NCBI GenBank assembly: GCA_963781035.1
Contig: CAWAEN010000005.1
Location: forward strand, 248,001-312,000
From: SZUA-35 sp963781035
Lineage (GTDB): Bacteria > Actinomycetota > Acidimicrobiia > Acidimicrobiales > SZUA-35
Direction of reading: 5' to 3'
Length of the DNA stretch: 64,000 nt
Part shown: in pieces, positions 26,963 through 34,005 of the stretch
How positions within the stretch are numbered: position 1 is the stretch's first letter
How the letters are laid out: every line of letters begins with the position of its first letter
Position numbers and translations under genes: made by a program
The notes under the pieces: model-generated
Database searches by the model: none
What the model was told of the DNA's origin: nothing
Seen by the model: the letters and a program-made list of their open reading frames with translations, nothing else

Positions 26963-27328
26963 ATGCCGTCCGAGCCGACCTCAGACTGGGCTCGCCCGGT
27001 CGTCCACTGGGAGATCGAAGCGATCGATCCCGATCGGCAACGATCGTTCTATGCCGACGTCTTCAATTGGACGATCGGCGACGGACCGATCATGTCGATC
27101 GATGCCGGCATCGGCGGCCCGGAACCGGGACCGGCGGGGCACATCCGTGCCGGCACCGTCAGCCGGGTGTCGCTGTACGTCCAGGTCGGTGATTTGGCGA
27201 CCACGATGGCCCGTACGATCGCGGCCGGAGGATCGGTCACGTCTGAGCCGTTCGATGTTCCCCATGGGCCCACGCTGGCCATGATCCAGGATCCGGAGTC
27301 CAATCCGATCGTCCTGGTCCAGCAATGA
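26963..27328 (+). CDS. VOC family (glyoxalase-like) protein
   Basis: 121 residues. V-H-W-E-I-E-A-I-D-P-D-R-Q-R-S-F-Y-A-D-V-F-N-W opens a glyoxalase/bleomycin-resistance half-fold; the end has D-P-E-S-N-P-I-V-L-V-Q, the usual final strand. Metal ligands of the first half (H) and the last (E) are at plausible places. Reaction unknown. ATG 26963 is chosen; an upstream ATG at 26951 is in frame. Confidence 0.85.
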   Translation: MPSEPTSDWARPVVHWEIEAIDPDRQRSFYADVFNWTIGDGPIMSIDAGIGGPEPGPAGHIRAGTVSRVSLYVQVGDLATTMARTIAAGGSVTSEPFDVPHGPTLAMIQDPESNPIVLVQQ

Positions 27329-27347
27329 CCGTCGACCCGGTACGAGG

Positions 27348-27632
27348 TCAGCCGAGCGCCACGTAGCGGTTGATCGATCGGTCGACGATTCGCGCCAACA
27401 GTTCTCGACCGAGCTCGGTGTCGTCGAGACCGCGAGACGACATGGCTGATGCCTCGTCGGCCCACACCGTCACGACGATCCACGACCCGTCGGCCGCCAC
27501 CGCAACCGTTCGCCGCAAGAGGCCCGGCTGCTGATAGGCGACCTCCTGCTGATAGCGGGCGTCGATTGATTCGACCTCGCCCCGTGCGACATCGGCCGCG
27601 AGTCGAAACGTCATGGTCTCGATCACGCTCAT
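27348..27632 (-). CDS. ABM-like (antibiotic biosynthesis monooxygenase-type) small protein
   Basis: 94 residues. The pattern V-I-E-T-M-T-F-R-L, E-V-A-Y-Q-Q-P-G-L-L-R-R-T-V-A and W-I-V-V-T-V-W-A-D-E-A-S-A fits the dimeric alpha/beta ABM/ferredoxin-like fold found in small oxygenases and stress proteins. The assignment is by pattern only. It starts 10 bases downstream of the COG0523 GTPase stop on the same strand, so the two are probably co-transcribed. Confidence 0.6.
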   Translation of the reverse strand: MSVIETMTFRLAADVARGEVESIDARYQQEVAYQQPGLLRRTVAVAADGSWIVVTVWADEASAMSSRGLDDTELGRELLARIVDRSINRYVALG

Positions 27633-27642
27633 GGGATCACCG

Positions 27643-28542
27643 TCATCGAGGGAGTCGTATCACAACCAGATCGGTTGGTGCTTCGTGTTCGGAGCGCGGG
27701 AGTTCGCTCACCTCGACGCGGCGACCGACCACCTGCACCAGCACCAGGGTGCCGTCGCCATCTGTGAGCCTGGCGATCCCCTTGGCCCGCACGACATCAT
27801 CCTCGAGGTCGACGAGGGCCGCTCGCAGCTCGTCTCGATCCTTTGCATCGGGCATCGTCCGCCGCTCGACCACATGCGCATCGAAGAGCGTGGCATCGGG
27901 AATCGCGGCGACCCCACCTGGACGTCGCCCTCCGAGAGCGAGCACCGTCGATGCCTCTCGTGCATGCTCGACATCGACGATCGGGGTGTCAGGAGCGAGC
28001 GTTTCGATCGAGGATCGCACGCGCATCGCCGTTGCGTCGTCGACCAGATCCAGCTTGGTCAGTACGAGGAGGTCCGCCGCCCGCACCTGCGACAGGAGCG
28101 TGTCGGCCAGATACGGATCGGCGAGTCCGGCCTCGAAACGTTCGGCGTCCACCAGAACCACGACCCCGTCGAGGCGGAAGCCGGCCGACTTGCCCCAGGG
28201 GACCAGCCGCTCTGGCTGCGCCACACCGCTCAGCTCGATGACCAGGTGGTCCGGTGGGGTGGCGCGGGCACGAATTTGATCGAACGCTGCACCGAAGCCA
28301 TCGATCAGGCTGCAACACACGCACCCGTCGGTGAGCTCGATGGTGTCACCGGAACGCTTCTTGATCAGGGCGGCATCGATGTTGACTTCACCCACGTCGT
28401 TGACCATCACGGCGATGGGCCGATCCGTGGTGGCAAGCAGTTCGTTGATCAGCGATGTCTTGCCAGACCCGAGGTAGCCGCCCACGAACGTGAGTGGCAC
28501 GCGTTGCCCATCCCACGGGAGGAACTCGGGCTCCTGGTACAT
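27643..28542 (-). CDS. COG0523/CobW family metallochaperone GTPase
   Basis: 299 residues. Walker A G-G-Y-L-G-S-G-K-T-S-L, metal-binding G-C-V-C-C-S in the region after I-E-L-T-D, the switch segment V-I-E-L-S-G-V-A-Q-P-E-R, and the guanine motif L-T-K-L-D-L-V-D are all visible. The family moves zinc, cobalt or other metals using GTP. The usual C-terminal CobW_C domain is short or absent, so this is a compact member. ATG 28542 fits a TAGCCT box 7 bases upstream; a longer frame upstream is not credible. Divergent from the HipA-like gene at 28584. Confidence 0.85.
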   Translation of the reverse strand: MYQEPEFLPWDGQRVPLTFVGGYLGSGKTSLINELLATTDRPIAVMVNDVGEVNIDAALIKKRSGDTIELTDGCVCCSLIDGFGAAFDQIRARATPPDHLVIELSGVAQPERLVPWGKSAGFRLDGVVVLVDAERFEAGLADPYLADTLLSQVRAADLLVLTKLDLVDDATAMRVRSSIETLAPDTPIVDVEHAREASTVLALGGRRPGGVAAIPDATLFDAHVVERRTMPDAKDRDELRAALVDLEDDVVRAKGIARLTDGDGTLVLVQVVGRRVEVSELPRSEHEAPTDLVVIRLPR

Positions 28543-28583
28543 CGCCGTAAGGCTACGAGGCATTTCGCCGGTAGAACCAGCCG

Positions 28584-29747
28584 ATGCAGCGATCGCTACG
28601 CGTGACGATGAATGGACGAACGGTCGGCTCACTCGCCGAACCACGGACCAACAGGTTCACGTTCTCGTACGACGCCGATGCCATCGAGATCGTCTCGGCC
28701 CGCCTGCCCTGGACCGACGAACGCTACCCGCCGGCCGCAGTTGCTCCCTGGGTCGACAGCCTGGCGCCGGCGGAGCCGATTCGGCTCGAGCTGGCTCGGC
28801 AACTCGACGTCCCCGACCATCTCCTGTTCCGTCTGCTCGAAGCCTGCGGCGGCGACCTGCCGGGTGCGATCGTGCTCGAGTCCAGTCGACCCCTCCCTCC
28901 CGGCGAGAATCGGCCGCTCGAAGCCGACGACCTCGTCGACGAGGTCGCAGCCGTCCGCGACGGCGATCACTGGGTTCGCCCCGGAGCCGGTCGGCCGAGC
29001 AGCCACCTGATCCGGTTCGAGGACGAACTCCTCCCCGGCTCGGCCGCAGCGGAGTTGTTCGCGCTCACACTGGCGCGCACGAGCGGGATCCCGACGGTGG
29101 ATGCCGAGCTCATCGAAATCCTGGGTGTTCCTGCGGTGGTCGTCGCCAGGCCGGACCGACGCATCGGCGATGACGGAACGATCGAGCGTCGCCATCTCGA
29201 GACGTTCGGTTCGCTCTGCGGGCTCGCGCTCGAAGCCGACGACGAGCGCATCTACGAAGAACGGGGCGGGCCCGGGTTCGACGAGATGGCCGAGGCTCTC
29301 GACAAGTTCGCAGCGAATCCGCAGGAAGCAATTCGCCACCTCGTCGGCCACATGGTGCTGCACTACTGCACCGGCAACACCAACGCCCACGCCGGTACGT
29401 ACTCGCTGCTTCATCCCGAGCTCGACCTCGGACCGATCGACACCCTCCTGCCGGCCGAGATCTACACCGAGCTCGTCACCGACGAAGGGACCTTCGACAT
29501 CGACCACCGGCTGGCGATGTCCATCGGGGGCCAGACCGTTTCTTCTGATGTCACCAGAGGGGCGCTCATCGCCGAAGCGGCCAGCTGGCCGAGGCTCCGC
29601 CGAACCTCGGCCGAGGTCGAGGTCGACGACGCAATCGACCGCATCGCAGAGGCGGTGGCGGCCGCGGCGGCGGCGGTGCCGAACGCCCCGGAGCGCTTGC
29701 GAACTCTCGTCGATGAACGCATCGCTGGACTCCGTCAAGGGAGTTGA
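28584..29747 (+). CDS. HipA-like protein, probable inactive kinase
   Basis: 387 residues. The HipA N-subdomain (M-N-G-R-T-V-G-S-L, then C-G-G-D-L-P-G-A-I) and C-domain order are clear. The key catalytic text reads G-N-T-N-A-H-A-G-T-Y-S-L-L, whereas active HipA kinases have G-N-x-D-x-H-x-K-N, so the catalytic Asp is Asn and the metal-binding Asn is Thr. The ATP-binding Lys of the T-H-I-L-K type motif reads S-H-L-I-R. There is no HipB-like helix-turn-helix next to it. It is likely to be a pseudokinase or to have a changed activity (inference). Confidence 0.8.
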   Translation: MQRSLRVTMNGRTVGSLAEPRTNRFTFSYDADAIEIVSARLPWTDERYPPAAVAPWVDSLAPAEPIRLELARQLDVPDHLLFRLLEACGGDLPGAIVLESSRPLPPGENRPLEADDLVDEVAAVRDGDHWVRPGAGRPSSHLIRFEDELLPGSAAAELFALTLARTSGIPTVDAELIEILGVPAVVVARPDRRIGDDGTIERRHLETFGSLCGLALEADDERIYEERGGPGFDEMAEALDKFAANPQEAIRHLVGHMVLHYCTGNTNAHAGTYSLLHPELDLGPIDTLLPAEIYTELVTDEGTFDIDHRLAMSIGGQTVSSDVTRGALIAEAASWPRLRRTSAEVEVDDAIDRIAEAVAAAAAAVPNAPERLRTLVDERIAGLRQGS

Positions 29748-29832
29748 AAAACGGCCACACGGCGTCGACGCCGACAAGATGGACTACCCTTGAAGGTTGC
29801 GGTACCGCAGCGACCCCTCGGAGAAGACATTC

Positions 29833-30342
29833 ATGAGCACGGATCTGTGCGAGCACGGCGAAATCGAAGTGGCTTGCCTCGATTGTTTCAGCAAGCCAAA
29901 GAAGCTGGCGGCGCAGGGCAAGGTCACCAAGAGGACCACGAAGACACCGGCGTCCAGCAACGACTCGATCGCTCCGTTTTCCGGTGCGCTCGACGTCTCG
30001 ATTCCCTTCGAGGAACCGGACGAGGTCCTGGGCAGCGAGACCGTTCCCGCCCGAATCTTCCCTCACCACCTCCGGCGCGGCGGCTGGGTGTACCTCCGCA
30101 CAGAAGACACGCTGACGGGCCGGGTCAAGGCGAAGAAGATGATCTGGGACGAGTCGTGCAGCGAGATGGCGATCCAGGTCGACCCCACCACGTGGGACGA
30201 ATCGGTCTCGATCCCGCTCGGGGAACTGGCCATCCAGCAGCGCCAGGGCTATCGCTACCTCGCATCACACGAGGACGGATCCATCACCCACTACAAGGGT
30301 GGCAAGCCCGTCGAGTTCAAGGATCCCGAAGACGAAGACTGA
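29833..30342 (+). CDS. Unrecognised CEHG-Cx2C motif protein, paralogue of 7478-8131
   Basis: 169 residues. Residues 6-18 read C-E-H-G-x5-C-x2-C, a likely zinc knuckle. A Lys/Thr-rich linker follows. The second half has F-P-H-H-L-R-R-G-G-W-V-Y-L-R and Q-G-Y-R-Y-L followed by a D-G turn and a Lys/Gly tail. The same motif order appears in the protein at 7478-8131 with different linker length. A GGAGAAG site upstream supports the ATG. The end overlaps the end of the SWIM gene on the other strand by 26 bases. Function unknown. Confidence 0.65.
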   Translation: MSTDLCEHGEIEVACLDCFSKPKKLAAQGKVTKRTTKTPASSNDSIAPFSGALDVSIPFEEPDEVLGSETVPARIFPHHLRRGGWVYLRTEDTLTGRVKAKKMIWDESCSEMAIQVDPTTWDESVSIPLGELAIQQRQGYRYLASHEDGSITHYKGGKPVEFKDPEDED

Positions 30343-31165
30343 GTTCGATTCGAGCTCGATCGTCCTCTGGTGAGATCAGCAGTGCTGCGGTGTCGTCCGC
30401 ATCTTCGACCCCACTGAGCAGCTGGAACGACCGTTCCGCAGCGTCGGCGACCAGCCGTTCGAGATCGGCACTCGTGACGCCGGAGTCCACGGGCGGCGAG
30501 CCGAACACCACGGGTCGGCCCGCTCGACGAAGGGGTGCGAGTGGCGGTGGCAACGGCGCCTGCTCGGCCCGGAAGGCGGCCGCCGCCGATTGTCCCGGAT
30601 CCGCCCCCCGAGCTGTGTCGCCCGAACCGGACGAGTCGATGCCCCGTAGATCAGCCCGCAAGCTGCGAACCTCTTCGACGATCTGATCGCGGGTGCGCCC
30701 GCGCAGCATCGTCAGGAGCCACGGGTCGCTCGAGATCAGCTCGGACACCAACACGACCAGCGCCCCGACGTGGCGACAGGGTTCGTGCCAATCCGGGCAT
30801 GAGCAGTCGGCGCCGAGCTCGCGCCGCTCTGGCGCCAGTGAACAACCAAGTGCCACGGACCGCCCGTGCAGATCGACGGGCAGGTCACCGGTGATCACCG
30901 CTGCGGTGAGTTGGGGGTCGGCGGCGATGGTTCGCAGGATGGTCTCCCATCGAACGTCGTCGAGCTGCTGGAGACCGAGATGTGCGACCCAGTCACCATC
31001 ACGCAGCGTCATGGAGCCAGGGGCGATCTCCGGCGGATCGAAGCTCGACCGTCGAGCGAGACGGGCCCCGGCCTCGAGTTCGGGCGGCTCGTCGAACGCG
31101 ATCCCGATCGCTGAAGACCAGACCGTGCTCCACCAAGTTCCGACTTGGGCGCTCGAGGCGATCAT
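30317..31165 (-). CDS. SWIM zinc-finger protein (partner of SNF2 helicase)
   Basis: 282 residues. The SWIM motif C-S-C-P-D-W-H-E-P-C-R-H-V-G-A-L lies near residue 125, the C-x-C...C-x-H zinc site. The N-terminal part has T-L-R-D-G-D-W-V-A-H-L-G. The ATG at 31165 overlaps the helicase stop (ATGA), so the two are translationally coupled. SWIM-domain partners of SNF2 helicases occur in many bacteria; the joint role is not known but is probably in DNA repair or transcription (inference). A longer frame on this strand is not used because its N-terminal part reads through the helicase in the wrong frame. Confidence 0.85.
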   Translation of the reverse strand: MIASSAQVGTWWSTVWSSAIGIAFDEPPELEAGARLARRSSFDPPEIAPGSMTLRDGDWVAHLGLQQLDDVRWETILRTIAADPQLTAAVITGDLPVDLHGRSVALGCSLAPERRELGADCSCPDWHEPCRHVGALVVLVSELISSDPWLLTMLRGRTRDQIVEEVRSLRADLRGIDSSGSGDTARGADPGQSAAAAFRAEQAPLPPPLAPLRRAGRPVVFGSPPVDSGVTSADLERLVADAAERSFQLLSGVEDADDTAALLISPEDDRARIELSLRLRDP

Positions 31166-33969
31166 GCCCGCACCTCGCGTGCATCCAGCTCGATCAATGA
31201 CCGCAACGAGTCGTCGTCGAGGTTGCTGAGCCACGACTCTCCCCCGCCGACGACGCGGTCGGCCAGTGCCCGTTTCTGTTCGAGCAGCTCTGCCACGCGA
31301 TCTTCGACGGTTCCTTCGGTGATGAGCCGGTGCACGGTGACTGACTTGGTCTGACCGATTCGATGGGCCCGATCGGTCGCTTGATCCTCGACGGCGGGGT
31401 TCCACCAGCGGTCGAAGTGCACCACGTGGCTGGCCTCGGTGAGATTGAGGCCGGTCCCCCCGGCCCGCAACGACAGGAGCAACACCGGGAGCGAACCGGC
31501 CTGGAATCGGTCGACCAACTCGGTTCTGGCCGACACACTCTGGCCTCCGTGCAGGAATCCCACCGTTGCCCCTCGCGCCTCGAGATGGGTGGCGAGCAAG
31601 GATCCCATCTTCACGTACTGCGTGAAGATCAGGACCGACTCGCCACTGTCGATGGCGGAATCGACGATGAGGTCGAGCGCAGTGAGCTTTCCCGATCGAC
31701 CGGGAAGCGGACCACTCTGGCCGAGGTAGTGGGCCGGATGGTTCGTGATCTGCTTCAAAGCCGTGAGGAGCTTCAGCACCAGTCCGTGGCGGGTGATGCC
31801 CTCGTTGTCGGCGATGTCGGCGAGAGTCTCGGTTGTCGTCGCCCGATAGAGCGAGATCTGTTCCTCGGTGAGCGGGACGATCACGTCTCGCTCGGTCTTC
31901 GGCGGGAGCTCGGGAGCGATGTCGGGATCGGATTTGCGTCGCCTCAGCAGAAAGGGGCTGATCCGTTGGTGGAGCCGTCTGGTGGCCTCGGGCGATCCAT
32001 CCCGCTCGATCGGGATCGCGAACAGGCGACGGAACGATTCCAGCGGTGGCAGCAGCCCGGGCACGGCCCAGTCGAAGATGGCCCAGAGTTCCGACAGACG
32101 ATTCTCGACCGGCGTTCCGCTGAGGGCGATCCTCGCCGTTGATGGAATTTCGCGGAGGGCGACGGCGGTGCGGGAGCGGGGATTCTTGGCGTACTGCGCC
32201 TCGTCGGCGACCACGAGGTCCCACCCATGCGCGGCGAGGCTCTCGGCATCGCTTCGCACCACACCGTAGGTGGTGAGGACGATGTCCCCGTCGGCCAGGT
32301 CGGTGAGTGATCGTTGCGCGCCGTGAAAACGACGAACTCTGACGCCGGGCAGAAACCGGCCGGTTTCGCGTTCCCAATTGGCCAGGAGCGTGGTGGGACA
32401 GATCACGAGTGTCGGTCCGGCACGAACCGAGTGCAGCGCCAAGACCTGGATGGTTTTCCCGAGACCCATCTCGTCGGCAAGACACGCACCGCCGACTCGG
32501 TTGCAGGTGTCGTGCAGCCACCGCAGACCTCGTTCCTGGTACGGGCGGAGGGTTGCGTCGAACCCGGGCCCCGGCGTCATCGAACCGCCGGCGTCGAACG
32601 CTCGGATGTCGGCGAGCAGCCGGCTGACCGCCCCTCTCGCCACGATGGGTACCCGTTCGTCGAGAAGACCTTCGCCGATCGAGGCCTCACCCTCGAGCAA
32701 GGCAGCGATGGCGTCTCCGGCGGTGAGGGCCGGCGGTGAGGAGAGGAGGCGAGCGCGCGTTGCAGGATCGAGTCTGACCCACCGGCCCCGGATCGAGACC
32801 ACGCCCCGCTTCGCCTCTGACAACACGGCCAGCTCCGCGGTGGTGAGTCGATGCCCCTCGAGCAGAAACTCCCAATCGACCTCGAGGAGGGCCTCCATCT
32901 GCAACAGCGAGCGCAGACCGTCGCCGGGGACCGACGCCGACACGACGAGGCGGCGCTCGATCGACGGTCCCAGGAACTCACCTGGCCATTGGACGTCGAC
33001 CCCGACCTCGGCCAGCCCGTCGAGTGCATCGAGCAGCGCATCGATCTCGGCCGGATGGAGCGAAACCGAGACGGGCTCGGCGTTCGACAGGGCACGATCG
33101 AAGACCGGGCACACGCGCGCCGCGCGACGGATTCCGGCAAGCAGGTCGATGTCGGCCTGACCCCCGAATTTGGCCGAGAGCTCGTTTTCGGTGCCCCAGA
33201 GATCGGCTCCGTCGACGACCAGCGATGGGTCGAGTCGGCTCTGCAGGGCGAAGACCGCCTCCCAGTGCTCGACGTCTCCCTGGGGCGGATGCATGTGGAT
33301 CACGAGACCCGTGGCCGGGCAGAGTTCGGCCGCCGCGTCGCGAACCCACGGGCGGAGATGCCGCACCCGCGTGGGGTCGCGATCGGCGAAGACCGCGCTC
33401 GCCGACACCGCCGAAGCAGCGGGGGTCCGAACCATACGATCGCCGACCGCATCCCAACAGGCCCGTACGGCGTGGCGCGCATCGGCGATGCGCTGCCGAC
33501 CACACGGCACAGCGTGACCTCGTGCCGGCATGGCATCGGCCAGGGCGTCGGCGTGCAGCAGATGATCGTGATCGAGCGGATCGACCCGCCACGTGTCCCA
33601 ACCATCGGGGCTCACCCACGGGAGCAGACGACCGCGGGCGACGAGCCCGAGCCCGGACCGAACCACGGCAGCCCATGCATGAGTGGTCTCGTGGACCTCG
33701 GCTGTCCGATGCAACGATGCGAAGAACGGGATGGCCTGGGGCATCGGCAACCGAGCAGCTCGAACGGTGACCGACGCTGTCGCCCCCGACCGCTCGACCG
33801 GCACGAGCAGTTCGAGGTCGACCAGTTCCAGCCCCGGGACTTCAGGAGGAATCAGACCACCGGGTGCCGCCGGGTCCCACAGCGCGAACCACGACCCGCG
33901 AGGCGGGTCGACAGCCACGAAGGTGGTGACGAGGTGATCGGGGATTTCCAGCCGATCCGAAGTGGACAC
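31162..33969 (-). CDS. SNF2-family DNA helicase/ATPase
   Basis: 935 residues, complete. The ATPase core is in the C-terminal half: Walker A D-E-M-G-L-G-K-T-I-Q, Walker B D-E-A-Q, S-G-T-P-V-E-N, T-Q-Y-V-K-M-G-S-L, G-G-T-G-L-N-L and W-N-P-A-V-E-D-Q-A-T-D-R-A-H-R-I-G-Q. The N-terminal half is the SNF2_N-associated bacterial region (DUF3670-like). It would move or remodel DNA-protein complexes using ATP. Start GTG 33969 lies 6 bases after a TAGAGT box. It overlaps a SWIM gene by ATGA. A second copy of this pair lies at 43273-47203. Confidence 0.9.
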   Translation of the reverse strand: MSTSDRLEIPDHLVTTFVAVDPPRGSWFALWDPAAPGGLIPPEVPGLELVDLELLVPVERSGATASVTVRAARLPMPQAIPFFASLHRTAEVHETTHAWAAVVRSGLGLVARGRLLPWVSPDGWDTWRVDPLDHDHLLHADALADAMPARGHAVPCGRQRIADARHAVRACWDAVGDRMVRTPAASAVSASAVFADRDPTRVRHLRPWVRDAAAELCPATGLVIHMHPPQGDVEHWEAVFALQSRLDPSLVVDGADLWGTENELSAKFGGQADIDLLAGIRRAARVCPVFDRALSNAEPVSVSLHPAEIDALLDALDGLAEVGVDVQWPGEFLGPSIERRLVVSASVPGDGLRSLLQMEALLEVDWEFLLEGHRLTTAELAVLSEAKRGVVSIRGRWVRLDPATRARLLSSPPALTAGDAIAALLEGEASIGEGLLDERVPIVARGAVSRLLADIRAFDAGGSMTPGPGFDATLRPYQERGLRWLHDTCNRVGGACLADEMGLGKTIQVLALHSVRAGPTLVICPTTLLANWERETGRFLPGVRVRRFHGAQRSLTDLADGDIVLTTYGVVRSDAESLAAHGWDLVVADEAQYAKNPRSRTAVALREIPSTARIALSGTPVENRLSELWAIFDWAVPGLLPPLESFRRLFAIPIERDGSPEATRRLHQRISPFLLRRRKSDPDIAPELPPKTERDVIVPLTEEQISLYRATTTETLADIADNEGITRHGLVLKLLTALKQITNHPAHYLGQSGPLPGRSGKLTALDLIVDSAIDSGESVLIFTQYVKMGSLLATHLEARGATVGFLHGGQSVSARTELVDRFQAGSLPVLLLSLRAGGTGLNLTEASHVVHFDRWWNPAVEDQATDRAHRIGQTKSVTVHRLITEGTVEDRVAELLEQKRALADRVVGGGESWLSNLDDDSLRSLIELDAREVRA

Positions 33970-34005
33970 GCCGTCACTCTAGATCGAACACCCGTTCGAA
34001 TCGCA

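Noticed and set aside
30317..32521. 734-residue single ORF on the minus strand
   Set aside because: Only the last 282 codons (from 31165) are real, with the SWIM motif; the rest lies out of frame within the SNF2 gene.
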